In this document: positions 7,252-15,327 of the stretch, in pieces | How positions within the stretch are numbered: position 1 is the stretch's first letter | How the letters are laid out: every line of letters starts with the position of its first letter | Assembly (NCBI RefSeq): GCF_014218705.1 | Contig: NZ_JABBJF010000024.1 | Span: 1-64,000 of the forward strand | Source: Kluyvera sichuanensis | GTDB lineage: Bacteria; Pseudomonadota; Gammaproteobacteria; Enterobacterales; Enterobacteriaceae | Reading direction: 5' to 3' | Length of the DNA: 64,000 bases | Translations under genes and position numbers: made by a program | The notes under the pieces: generated by a model | Databases searched by the model: none | Seen by the model: only the letters and a program-made list of their open reading frames with translations | What the model was told of the DNA's origin: nothing

Positions 7252-8808
7252 TTAAGCGGCCAGAAGATCTTCAATAAGACCTTCTACCATTTCTTTTAGA
7301 GGGGGAAATGTCACATTGTTGAGAGCGGCATTGAGCCTCACAAAATCAGATGTATTAACAGCCTCAAGATATAACTTGTGTATTTCCATTGATTCGGCTT
7401 GGACTTCACCGACCCATTTGGCCGCGTCGGTTTTAAACTCACCCTTACCCATTTTTTCGATGAAGTTAAGTACTTGAGTAAAATCGAAGCTACCTACTGC
7501 GTTAGTTAAATGATTTTTGAGAAGTGACCGACGGGATTTTTCTAAAGATAAGCGAGCGAATGCCAGCTCACTTTCATTCAGATCGAAACTGCTTTTTGCA
7601 TCGTTTAAAATAGTTTCGTATCCAAGCGTCTTTTCTGCCCGGCTTACTAACTTTTTAATTCTGCGTTCAGCCCATTTTCTGACCCCGGGATGCTCAGACA
7701 TTTCTTCATTGGACTGCCCATTGGTTTCTCCGGGTGGAGGGAGAATATCATCAGCCGAACCATTTACGTCAGCTGGAGGTGTATTTCCCTCAGCCGTATC
7801 GTAAACATCGGTTGGTGTATTGCTCTTGATGTCCTGCTGCTCGGTTGAATCAGGTTCTTCAGGGAGCTTATTAAACTCACCTTCAATAACTTTATCATCA
7901 GACTTTGCAGTTCGGATTGTAGTATCCGTATTACCAGCCGTCCTGGCTTCTTGTCTAACCTCCATTTCAGCTTCAGCAGCTGCGACGGGTATTGTTGCTG
8001 TACGGAAACCTTCACCACCAGCAGTGTTCAGATATTCAATCATTGAACTCAGGCGAGTACGGTTACCAGGAATTAAGTGTATGGTCTGCTTAATAGCTGA
8101 CTTGAGCACCATCTTCCAAGGGAACTGAGTCCACGGTGAATACTGCCGTTTCTCCACTTTTGCCCAAGATTCGGATTTCGCCCGAGATTGAGCTAAATCC
8201 TGAAGGTCAATGAAAAATACCAGATGACGTCCATCCTTCATTAAATAGTCGACATAAGCCCCCCTGAACATGCCTCGATCTCCTAAAGCACCCTGATCGG
8301 TGTTTGTGAGAACGAGTCCCCCTTTATAAGCAAAGGGGTCAAATTCGTGGTCTGGGCTGGAACGACGACCATTGGTTTTAAATGAGTCCTTTTCAAAAAC
8401 TAATTCAGCCACAATGTCTTCGCATAAACCTTCATCGGTGGCCATCCTGCTGAGCCCAATATAGGACACGTCAAGAATGACACGACCATCGCGTGGAACC
8501 AGGTAAGCCTGCTTCTGCGCCGGGTCAAGAGTAAGGCCGCTACTTGCAAGCTGAAGGAATGCTGTTTCGAAGGACTTTGGATTATTAACTGCTATGTCAG
8601 CCAAGTAGTTATTATTGTTGACAATATGTTTTGCAAAAACGCATTCACGTTCGAATGAGATGTGAGGTGAACTGGAACCTGCGGATGCAAACATCTTTTC
8701 GAGCGACAACATATGTCGAGCAATGCTGTCTATCTTAACGACAATATCGGTGTTCCCTTTATTGTTGTTTGAGAATGAACCAGAACTACGTGATTTATTT
8801 GAGTACAT
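7252..8808 (-). CDS. RecT-family single-strand annealing protein
   Basis: 518 aa. The region of about 60-270 has the RecT/Bet signature: LASSGLTLDPAQKQAYLVPR, then VSYIGLSRMATDEG, then WTQFPWKMVLKSAIKQ. A charged, Pro/Thr-rich linker follows (about 290-390), then a helical C-terminal domain ending EGLIEDLLAA. RecT proteins (usually 260-300 aa) anneal single strands produced by the partner exonuclease, encoded downstream. The extra C-terminal domain of about 200 residues is unusual. The start at 8808 has the AATGAGGTATAT leader. Confidence 0.85.
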   Translation of the reverse strand: MYSNKSRSSGSFSNNNKGNTDIVVKIDSIARHMLSLEKMFASAGSSSPHISFERECVFAKHIVNNNNYLADIAVNNPKSFETAFLQLASSGLTLDPAQKQAYLVPRDGRVILDVSYIGLSRMATDEGLCEDIVAELVFEKDSFKTNGRRSSPDHEFDPFAYKGGLVLTNTDQGALGDRGMFRGAYVDYLMKDGRHLVFFIDLQDLAQSRAKSESWAKVEKRQYSPWTQFPWKMVLKSAIKQTIHLIPGNRTRLSSMIEYLNTAGGEGFRTATIPVAAAEAEMEVRQEARTAGNTDTTIRTAKSDDKVIEGEFNKLPEEPDSTEQQDIKSNTPTDVYDTAEGNTPPADVNGSADDILPPPGETNGQSNEEMSEHPGVRKWAERRIKKLVSRAEKTLGYETILNDAKSSFDLNESELAFARLSLEKSRRSLLKNHLTNAVGSFDFTQVLNFIEKMGKGEFKTDAAKWVGEVQAESMEIHKLYLEAVNTSDFVRLNAALNNVTFPPLKEMVEGLIEDLLAA

Positions 8809-8854
8809 ATATACCTCATTAAATTAAATAAATTATAAGATTAAAAAAGAAGAA

Positions 8855-8876
8855 GGTTGCTGAGGAATCAGCAACC
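8855..8876 (-). terminator. intrinsic terminator
   Basis: GGTTGCTGA/TCAGCAACC stem followed by TTCTTCTTTTTT on the minus strand, between the SSB-like gene and the RecT gene. Confidence 0.85.
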
Positions 8877-8883
8877 AGTCATA

Positions 8884-9648
8884 TCAACCGCGAACTGATG
8901 AATATGCGTTAGTTAAAGTTACTTGCCCGGAGGAGCTTAATTTTTCATTAAGTTTCATACGAGCTACAATAACGGCTGCTGTCGAATTATCGGCTGGCAG
9001 ATTTGTCCAGGCTTGCATGTTGACAGGGTGCTTAGAGGTTGCGGCTTGCGGACGTGATGTCTGCACGGCTCTATTCTTAGCATCCAGCTTCGGCGAAGCT
9101 TCTGGTATCTTCTCTACTGAATTTTTATTGTTGTCTGGTGATACAGACTCTTTTCCAGGGTGCAGCTGCTTTTGCTCGGCATATACTGTTCTCCATTTTT
9201 CAGAAGCAGTTCTTACCTCTTCATCAGACATTTTCTGCCACTTCATATCGTCCTTAAGTTTTTGCGCTACTTGAGGGGATAGCGAAGTGACGGTTGATGT
9301 AGATGGTGGCTTTACAGTTTCATTTGCACGGGTATCTATTGATTGACCAGTCTGAATGATTCGAGCCATGAAAACATGAAACTCAGTCCTCATTTGGTCA
9401 ATACCATGTTTTGTATAACGGAATGATCGAGCTAATGCTTCGATATACAGTTCGGTATTCATTTGAATATTATCGCGTAGAAAATCCGCGACTTTACCAA
9501 ATGCTTTTATCGAATAGAACTCGGTCTGAGACTTGCCGCTAATGGACATGTCACAGCGCAAACGGAAATAAATATATGAATCTGCATTGTTAGATGCAGG
9601 CACATATTTAGGTTCTATCGCAACAATACCCTTTGCTCTGGATTGCAT
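8884..9648 (-). CDS. SSB-like OB-fold protein
   Basis: 254 aa. The first ~110 residues look like an OB fold of the SSB type (VAIEPKYVP, YIYFRLRCDMSISGKS, FYSIKAFGKVADFLRDN). A long Ser/Thr/Lys-rich linker and a C-terminus ending LTNAYSSVRG follow. The acidic DDDIPF-like tip that recruits partners in classical SSB is absent. It sits upstream of recT and exo, as in ssb-bet-exo modules of SXT-like elements, so a role in protecting single strands during recombination or transfer is likely. It is the first gene behind leader RNA 2; the start at 9648 follows TATGAGGTATAAACT. Confidence 0.7.
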   Translation of the reverse strand: MQSRAKGIVAIEPKYVPASNNADSYIYFRLRCDMSISGKSQTEFYSIKAFGKVADFLRDNIQMNTELYIEALARSFRYTKHGIDQMRTEFHVFMARIIQTGQSIDTRANETVKPPSTSTVTSLSPQVAQKLKDDMKWQKMSDEEVRTASEKWRTVYAEQKQLHPGKESVSPDNNKNSVEKIPEASPKLDAKNRAVQTSRPQAATSKHPVNMQAWTNLPADNSTAAVIVARMKLNEKLSSSGQVTLTNAYSSVRG

Positions 9649-9689
9649 AGTTTATACCTCATAAATTTTTAAATTAAAAAAGTTAAAAT

Positions 9690-9932
9690 GATTTAGTGCT
9701 ATAGGCACAAAAATTAGAAAGATTTGTGAAGCATCCAGTTAGAGTGCTGGACTCACTGTATCCTCAACAAGAGGAAAAACACCTTTTTCGACGGCGCAGA
9801 AAACACGATGCATGATGCACCGTGTGTCGAATTCTATGGGCGTAGGGAAGCCGTGCGAATGAACTTATTCATTCAGGGATGGCGCGTTGCCGAAATAAAG
9901 AGTGTTAAAAGAAGTTAAGCGGGATGCCCGCG
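9690..9932 (-). ncRNA. structured 5' leader RNA, copy 2
   Basis: Minus-strand leader upstream of the SSB-like gene with the same order of elements as copy 1: 5' hairpin GCGGG/CCCGC (9919-9931), TTAACTTC, ATTTCGGC-loop-GCC, a GAATGAA/TTCATTC hairpin, an ACACGGTGCAT/ATGCATCGTGT hairpin followed by TTTT, the 18-nt CGTCGAAAAAGGTGTTTT identical to copy 1, then CCTC/GAGG and TCCAG/CTGGA hairpins. Stem sequences differ from copy 1 while pairing is kept, which points to selection on RNA structure. Confidence 0.6.
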
Positions 9933-9937
9933 ATATA

Positions 9938-9966
9938 AGATTATGATACGACGTTTGGTTGGTCAA
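9938..9966 (-). promoter_or_regulatory. promoter of leader RNA 2
   Basis: Minus strand: -35 TTGACC (9961-9966), 17-bp spacer, -10 TAATCT (9938-9943). It lies immediately after the terminator of the Cys-rich gene. Confidence 0.7.
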
Positions 9967-9977
9967 TCCAGAAAAGA

Positions 9978-10004
9978 AAAAAACCCAGCTTTCGCTGGGT
10001 TTTT
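9978..10004 (-). terminator. intrinsic terminator
   Basis: AAACCCAGC/GCTGGGTTT stem, 4-nt loop and a T-run on the minus strand, downstream of the Cys-rich gene at 10015. Confidence 0.9.
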
Positions 10005-10014
10005 ATAGGGAGGT

Positions 10015-10515
10015 TTAGCATAACAAGCGTTCCAGACGCTTCCATGTTTGGATTGCCATGTCGGTTGAAGCATCTGATATCTCTTTATAGAGATCAGTAT
10101 TTCGCCGTTCATAGTAACCTGGAAAGGTGAGCCTATGCAGGCAATCATCTAACTTTGAAAGATCTCCAAAGTCGTGAGCGCCTACATTGATTTTTGCTCT
10201 GATTGCCAGTATATCTCCCTCTATTTTCATGAGCTCAATGAGCTCATGCATTTCGAAGAAAATATTAGACTGATAACGACCAGCATGTTCTTCGCATTCG
10301 ATGCTATCGCATACGTCACATACTTCAGCGTTACAGGAATGATAACCGCAGTGATTACACGTATAAGAGAATCTCTGGTTTATTGCCCCTGCAACACAGT
10401 CTTCATAAATCCGATGTCGGCAGTCTTTCCCACAATTTTCACACTCTGCAATCATTGTGTAATCATCCAGTTCCATACCACCCGGCTCAATGCTACTACC
10501 ATAGACAATTGTCAT
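10015..10515 (-). CDS. Cys-rich putative zinc-binding protein
   Basis: 166 aa. The N-terminal half has a dense set of CxxC-type pairs (CENCGKDC, CNHCGYHSC, CDVCDSIECEEH), which could bind two or more zinc ions in a B-box or ring-like arrangement. The C-terminal half is helical without recognisable motifs. Function unknown; a DNA- or protein-binding role is only an inference. The start at 10515 follows TATGAGGTATATT; an in-frame ATG four codons upstream is part of that leader. It lies between the KfrB-like gene and leader RNA 2. Confidence 0.7.
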   Translation of the reverse strand: MTIVYGSSIEPGGMELDDYTMIAECENCGKDCRHRIYEDCVAGAINQRFSYTCNHCGYHSCNAEVCDVCDSIECEEHAGRYQSNIFFEMHELIELMKIEGDILAIRAKINVGAHDFGDLSKLDDCLHRLTFPGYYERRNTDLYKEISDASTDMAIQTWKRLERLLC

Positions 10516-10577
10516 AATATACCTCATATATTTAAAAGATTAAAAAGTTAAGGCTTATAGCCTGAATTAAGAATATT

Positions 10578-11189
10578 TTAGCTTTCGGCGAGTACTTGCA
10601 TAACCCAAATGCCGCGACGTTTTTCGTTAAGGAGAGTACGATACCCTGTAACCTTACCGCTTTCGTCAAACACTTGTGCTTTGTCGGTTCTTACTTCAGA
10701 CTCTTTCCAGACTGAAACAATATCACCAACTTGTGCTCCACAAGTCTCAACAGCATTTTTGAGCCCAACAGCCCAAATTTCATGGTCTTTCCCACCACTA
10801 CGTATTGTGACTAAATACGATTTATCGTTATTAGGATCGTGTTTCCAGTTTTCGAGACCGTGGTAAACAAGCTTTCCTTCAAAACGATGGTTTGCATATT
10901 TGGCTTTGTCATTATTTGACCCAGCCCGAGAAACACCTTCAACCATGTTTCCATTAGTTGCTTCATTAGATTTTTTCCCAGACTTGGTAAAGAATGAATT
11001 ATAAATAACGAGTAAAGCAACAACTACACATACAGTCGCGGTAACAAAACCGAGACCAGTGAACAGTAAACCGCGTTCCGTTATAAAAATTGCCAGCCAG
11101 ATTGGGCCAAGGAATCTGATATATTCGGCACGGTAATACACAGCACCAAAAAATACGATACCTGCCATTAATGAGATTGGGTCAGACAT
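10578..11189 (-). CDS. membrane protein with KfrB-like C-terminal domain
   Basis: 203 aa. Two hydrophobic segments (about 5-30 and 35-65) anchor it in the inner membrane. The soluble part from about residue 100 (FEGKLVYHGLENWKHDP...SYLVTIRSG...EIWAVGLKNAVETCGAQVGDIVSVW) resembles the small domain shared by KfrB-type plasmid proteins and the C-termini of some large relaxases. That link is by eye and of moderate confidence. It is the first gene behind leader RNA 3, and AGGTGATCT precedes the ATG. A role in conjugation or plasmid maintenance is possible but unproven. Confidence 0.65.
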   Translation of the reverse strand: MSDPISLMAGIVFFGAVYYRAEYIRFLGPIWLAIFITERGLLFTGLGFVTATVCVVVALLVIYNSFFTKSGKKSNEATNGNMVEGVSRAGSNNDKAKYANHRFEGKLVYHGLENWKHDPNNDKSYLVTIRSGGKDHEIWAVGLKNAVETCGAQVGDIVSVWKESEVRTDKAQVFDESGKVTGYRTLLNEKRRGIWVMQVLAES

Positions 11190-11214
11190 AGATCACCTAT
11201 AAATTTAGAATGCG

Positions 11215-11488
11215 AAAATTTAGCTACCTAAAAGGTAAACTAAACGGATGTACACAAAACTGCACATCTGTTGATTCGCTGGAGTTAAAAGGATTAACAA
11301 TTTTTTTTGTTTGGGATTGAGAACCAAAATACCCGTTTGGGTAAGCAAAGAGACATGTCAGGTTTAACCTAAACACATCAGAGATGCTCGGGCCTGTAGA
11401 AGGCGTAGTTAACCCGGGAGGAGGTCATCCGGTGGGCGCTGGTTGAGCGCGAAATTAACTAGGAAGTTGTGCTGATGTCCGTCAGCTC
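11215..11488 (-). ncRNA. structured 5' leader RNA, copy 3 (divergent)
   Basis: Minus-strand leader between a promoter (11499-11527) and the gene at 10578-11189. It begins with the hairpin GCTGA/TCAGC (11471-11486), then ACAACTTCC, then TTAATTTCGCGCTCAACCAGCGCC, which folds as a GCGCT/AGCGC hairpin, then a CCGG-flanked stem and a TAGTTAA/TTAACTA pairing around them. Later it has a GATGTGCA/TGTACATC hairpin. The order hairpin, AACTTC, TTTCG-hairpin matches copies 1 and 2, but the CGTCGAAAAAGG segment is missing. Confidence 0.45.
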
Positions 11489-11498
11489 GGTTCTTATT

Positions 11499-11527
11499 CA
11501 TTTAAGCATATTGGTTTAATTTTTCAA
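11499..11527 (-). promoter_or_regulatory. promoter of leader RNA 3
   Basis: Minus strand: -35 TTGAAA (11522-11527), 17-bp spacer, -10 TAAATG (11499-11504). It has the same 17-bp spacing as the other two leader promoters and is divergent from the DUF1845-like gene. Confidence 0.55.
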
Positions 11528-11626
11528 GTCGGTTTTTCATGGTCATATTGCAGCCATTTTTCAATGACAACTATCCTGAGTTTTGGCCTAATCAATTGGC
11601 ATACAAATTAACTCCGAGGTTCTGTT

Positions 11627-12373
11627 ATGGCTAAAGCACCGGTACAAACCGTAAAACAAGCTAAAAAGAGTGGGGCTCAGGATAACCGAACCCCTAACTC
11701 TCGTGTCGAATATTCCAATCCTGAAGCTGTCGTGAAATTTACTCTTCACACCCAGGAAGGTATTCGGGTACAGTCCCGTAATTTTAACATTATCTCCCAG
11801 GCTCTCTTCAATCTGACCAATAACAGCCGAGCCCTTGAACGGCTTGGCACTAAATACAGTGGTGCGATTGAACGTACACTGAAGGCGGTTAACGAAGTAA
11901 TCGACATGCCTGAGAAAGAACTGGAAAATAACATTGCTATTCTGAACCGTGCGGTAAAAGAAGAAGAAGAACGCAGCAGCCTCAATGAAGTCGGGTATAC
12001 CCATCCAAAAGAACATGAGGTTCGCATCAGAACGCCGCAAGCGCTGCGGGTTATCCGCATTATTCAGAACTTTGATAAATTGCACCAGATCATCGATACC
12101 CTCTGGTTAAATAACTGTTTTAATCAGGATGAGGTCGAGGAGTTTAAGTCTCGTCTTCATAATCTCATTCGTGATCTGGCAGCATCACTCAAACGTCACG
12201 CGCAGGCATCTGCTGATGAGCTTAATCAGGCCAATGGCCGGGCCGCTGAAAAAGAATTGGCTGGAAGCACTGAGACAGAACCTACCCAGGTAGAACAGGA
12301 AACAAAGGTGTTGCAGGATGCCAGTAATGAAGCGAATGATGATCAGAATGAGGCCATTAAACGGCAGGCTTAA
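11627..12373 (+). CDS. DUF1845-like conjugative-element protein
   Basis: 248 aa, soluble. The sequence NPEAVVKFTLHTQEGIRVQSRNF followed by a helical region resembles DUF1845 / PFL_4669-type proteins of integrating conjugative elements. The last ~45 residues are acidic and Glu/Gln-rich. The start ATG at 11627 has GAGG 8 nt upstream. It stands alone on the plus strand between the DNA-metabolism block and the tra operon and shares a bidirectional terminator with traU. Function unknown; a regulatory or DNA-binding role in transfer is a guess from context. Confidence 0.6.
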   Translation: MAKAPVQTVKQAKKSGAQDNRTPNSRVEYSNPEAVVKFTLHTQEGIRVQSRNFNIISQALFNLTNNSRALERLGTKYSGAIERTLKAVNEVIDMPEKELENNIAILNRAVKEEEERSSLNEVGYTHPKEHEVRIRTPQALRVIRIIQNFDKLHQIIDTLWLNNCFNQDEVEEFKSRLHNLIRDLAASLKRHAQASADELNQANGRAAEKELAGSTETEPTQVEQETKVLQDASNEANDDQNEAIKRQA

Positions 12374-12394
12374 TTCAACGAAAAACAGAAATTA

Positions 12395-12420
12395 AAAACC
12401 CTGCATTGCAGGGTTTTTTT
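12395..12420. terminator. bidirectional intrinsic terminator
   Basis: AAACCCTGC/GCAGGGTTT stem with A- and T-runs on either side, between the convergent DUF1845-like gene and traU. Confidence 0.9.
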
Positions 12421-12421
12421 A

Positions 12422-13489
12422 TTACATTGTGCGGCAACAATCTACCCACTGGAAAATCATGTAGGTGCTGTCCTGGCCTTTACCGGTTGGATAACGGAAA
12501 GGCCCACCTTGCCATTGGTATGGGGACTCACCGACCTCATGACTGTTTTTTGTCTCCGGGGTAGGGTAGAACATATTCAATTTGTACTGTTGCTTTGGCA
12601 ACGTTGGGTAAATCTTGGAGCGACAAACAGTATCGTTTCCCATCGAACGGTAGGCCAGTCCACGACGATGTTCTGCGGCCAGCATACGGATCCCGACCAG
12701 GCTGGTTGTTCTGGGGGCATCCATACTCCGTACCGATCCAGTTAAAGGATACTGCCCACCCCAGGAACCGGCACACCACCAAAGTGAGTCTATTGGCTGT
12801 TTACCTGCAAATTGTGCCGCTGCTTCACCGGCGCAAGCCTGCATTGCTATCACGTTAGCCACAGCTGCTGATTCCGGGTTCTGGAAGAATGCCAGCATCG
12901 TATTATTCCAGGTCGGGTCAATCTCCGTGAAATTAATGATATCAAAATCGCTGTATGGGTCGGCATTACATTGACCGGGTAGATACATATCCAACATTCT
13001 TAATAACGGCATAGCATACATATGTGCGTTGTAGAAACTTATTGAGAAACGCTCCCGCTGTTCCTCGGCTGCTCCATCGGTCTGCGGGCCAAACTGCAAA
13101 TCATTACCAAGGTCGAGTGTTACCCCTCCTAGGGATGACATGCACCCGGGTGTTCTCGTTAACTCGATGAGCTTTCTCGGTTCCCACATCGCGGTCAATA
13201 CACCCGGGTGATAGACGTTCAATCCATCCTTACAGGCACATACTGTCCCTGATGCTGCATTGTCAGGTGCAGTACCTGTCATCGACAGATTAATACCGGC
13301 AAGCTTTATCGGGAAAATACAGTTCCAGCAAACATCCGTAATGAGTTTCGCTGATAAGACTTGGTTATCATGACAGACCTTGTTCTGTACGGGTGATGAA
13401 ACGTCAGCCGCAAAAACCGGCATAGTAAAAGCCAGACATGCGAGCACCAGGGTCTTGGGTGATTTCAGAACTGAGAGAATTTTTTTCAT
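12422..13489 (-). CDS. traU: TraU, F-type conjugation periplasmic protein
   Basis: 355 aa with a signal peptide (MKKILSVLKSPKTLVLACLA...VFA). It is rich in cysteines (KVCHDNQ, CWNCIFP, CACKDG, PGCMSS, WWCAGSWGG, WVDCC), as in TraU proteins, which are exported Cys-rich proteins needed for DNA transfer by F-type systems. The length is close to F TraU (330 aa). The first codons overlap the end of traW (13486-13489), so it is translationally coupled. It is the last tra gene seen on this strand; traN is not found beside it. Confidence 0.9.
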   Translation of the reverse strand: MKKILSVLKSPKTLVLACLAFTMPVFAADVSSPVQNKVCHDNQVLSAKLITDVCWNCIFPIKLAGINLSMTGTAPDNAASGTVCACKDGLNVYHPGVLTAMWEPRKLIELTRTPGCMSSLGGVTLDLGNDLQFGPQTDGAAEEQRERFSISFYNAHMYAMPLLRMLDMYLPGQCNADPYSDFDIINFTEIDPTWNNTMLAFFQNPESAAVANVIAMQACAGEAAAQFAGKQPIDSLWWCAGSWGGQYPLTGSVRSMDAPRTTSLVGIRMLAAEHRRGLAYRSMGNDTVCRSKIYPTLPKQQYKLNMFYPTPETKNSHEVGESPYQWQGGPFRYPTGKGQDSTYMIFQWVDCCRTM

Positions 13490-14799
13490 TTCAGCTCCTC
13501 AAAATCTTTGCGTGAATATTCATCATTAATGAATCGCTTACTGTCGGCTGTCACAACGCTGGGCACGTTTATCAAACCATAATGTTCGGCCATGCCTGGC
13601 TGAATCATGTATAGCCTTGCGAAGTCACCGTATTCTTTCTTGGTGTCACGGAAGGTCTGCCAGCCATCACCATACACGTTTGTCGTGACCAGTATTGGCG
13701 TGAGGGAGGCTGGTGTATGTTCAAACTGATACCTGGCGAACTGGCGTTGCCATTCTTCACGTGCATCGAAAAAGATTAGCTTGATGGTAAATGGCATCAC
13801 AGTTAGCGGGTTAAATCGCCCCCGTTTTGCAACGATATCGCCGTTAGGTGAAGTAATGTTTTGAGGGATAATGACCGTCGGATCGATGGTTCTGGTAGCT
13901 CGCTTTGTCGCTTCCGGGAATTCCTGGAAAACCTGGCGGGGCCAGTAGTTATCAATGGCCTTTTTCTTCATGCCATCAAAATCGAGTTTAGCGACACTCT
14001 CCTGTAGTTCATCAATAAGGTTCTTCTCTACGACCCCAACAGCGGGCCCGGCCACACCAAGGTCGCCGGTCTTGTCTTTCAGGTACGCGATGTCATAGAT
14101 GCCTGTCACCCTGGCCACCAGCTCACCATCTTTTTCATGGATAATGGTCGGTACAGAACTAACGTTGTAGTTTTTGAATACAGTTGGATCGAGGTTTACG
14201 GCCAGAGAAGACTTGGAGTCGAAGGAAAGTTTCTGCCAGTGGGTAAGTTCATCAAGCAGGTTCTTTTTATCTTTTGCCCCCTGGACAACCAGAGCGATAT
14301 CCGTGCGTCCATCGTATAACTTGAGAATGTCGGTGATTTCAGCATCGCTGAGAGACGCGGAGACGAGAATATAAATAAAATCACCGGCTGGCTTATTTTG
14401 TTTCTCGTTAGTCATATCAGACTTTGCTAACGCTCCTCTTACCGCATCATCGACTAGTTCATCTGTATTTTTATACTCGGGCATTTCACCCATCATTTTT
14501 CGATTATCTTTAACCGTGTCAGTAGCGCGGTCGGCAGTGGCATTTTGATTATCACGAGCCGCTTTTATGAGACTGTCAATATCTTTCATTTCAGTTGCAG
14601 ATAATTGACGCTTAGCTTTTTGAATGTCAGTGACTGAGTAGTTATTAGCCGGTCTTGTCGGAATATTATCTAAGTTGGATACCGGTCTTGACGGCAGATC
14701 ACTTAAATAGATACCAGTGTTTTCGGCCCAGACTGGAGTGAAAACAACAGCGGTTACAAATGCCAATATCGAAAGTCGAAAAGGTGTTTTTTTTACCAT
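13486..14799 (-). CDS. traW: TrbC-TraW fusion protein
   Basis: 437 aa with a signal sequence (LSILAFVTAVVFTPVWA). Residues ~130-230 look like TrbC (DFIYILVSASLSDAEI, then NVSSVPTIIHEKDG). The C-terminal ~200 residues look like TraW (NYWPRQVFQEFPEATKRATR, RGRFNPLTVMPF). In F these are two interacting periplasmic proteins involved in pilus assembly; here they are one chain. Fused TrbC-TraW proteins also occur in SXT-type systems. It overlaps the peptidase-like gene upstream and traU downstream. Confidence 0.85.
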   Translation of the reverse strand: MVKKTPFRLSILAFVTAVVFTPVWAENTGIYLSDLPSRPVSNLDNIPTRPANNYSVTDIQKAKRQLSATEMKDIDSLIKAARDNQNATADRATDTVKDNRKMMGEMPEYKNTDELVDDAVRGALAKSDMTNEKQNKPAGDFIYILVSASLSDAEITDILKLYDGRTDIALVVQGAKDKKNLLDELTHWQKLSFDSKSSLAVNLDPTVFKNYNVSSVPTIIHEKDGELVARVTGIYDIAYLKDKTGDLGVAGPAVGVVEKNLIDELQESVAKLDFDGMKKKAIDNYWPRQVFQEFPEATKRATRTIDPTVIIPQNITSPNGDIVAKRGRFNPLTVMPFTIKLIFFDAREEWQRQFARYQFEHTPASLTPILVTTNVYGDGWQTFRDTKKEYGDFARLYMIQPGMAEHYGLINVPSVVTADSKRFINDEYSRKDFEELK

Positions 14800-15317
14800 A
14801 ATGGATACGCTCGGCCTATAATTTGTGACTCGTCTAATGATCCCCAGTACCTGGAATCAAAACTGTATCTGGTGCGCCCCATCATCCACAGGCGACCATT
14901 CGGTACGACACCACTACGCGTTAGCTCCTGTTCGGTATGGCCAGATTCTGCTGCTAATGCCAGTCCCTCACCGACCATAGAGCCGTTAATTGCAGTCTCT
15001 TCGGGATCAACGGAGACTGTGTCTCCCGCAATGCCATCAACAATTTTCAGCCCTTTGCCATATGGTTGCATTAGCTCAGAATGAAAGGCGTAAATTTTCC
15101 CTTTGACGATTGATTTGTCCATTTTATCGACGAGATATATTCGGTACGGAGGAAGACATTGGTTATTTTGTGGATCGATACCAATCTCATACCGGTTAAG
15201 CACGTATAGCGTCAGCGGTGCGGTTAAGAAAATAACAACGATGCTGAAAACAATATGTTGCCTCCAGCTTCGCTTTTTACGAAATATTAAGCTCCATACT
15301 GATTTGGGTGTATTCAT
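14793..15317 (-). CDS. trhF: TrhF/TraF-type S26 peptidase-like conjugation protein
   Basis: 174 aa with one N-terminal membrane segment (IVFSIVVIFLTAPLTLYVL). The family shows in CLPPYRIYLVDK, GIAGDTVSV and the C-terminal YSFDSRYWG, typical of the TrhF/signal peptidase S26 class involved in pilin maturation. At the position of the catalytic Ser the residues are Cys-Leu, as I recall for other TrhF proteins; a Lys lies in KGLKIVDGIAGD. The start at 15317 (MNTPKS) was preferred over upstream codons because of the GGTGGG just before it and the better N-terminal topology. Confidence 0.75.
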   Translation of the reverse strand: MNTPKSVWSLIFRKKRSWRQHIVFSIVVIFLTAPLTLYVLNRYEIGIDPQNNQCLPPYRIYLVDKMDKSIVKGKIYAFHSELMQPYGKGLKIVDGIAGDTVSVDPEETAINGSMVGEGLALAAESGHTEQELTRSGVVPNGRLWMMGRTRYSFDSRYWGSLDESQIIGRAYPLW

Positions 15318-15327
15318 TCGCCCACCG

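Noticed and set aside
11190..11620. tRNA or tmRNA gene in the 11.2-11.6 kb gap
   Set aside because: No cloverleaf, CCA end or T-loop sequence is seen; the hairpins fit the leader-RNA plan better.
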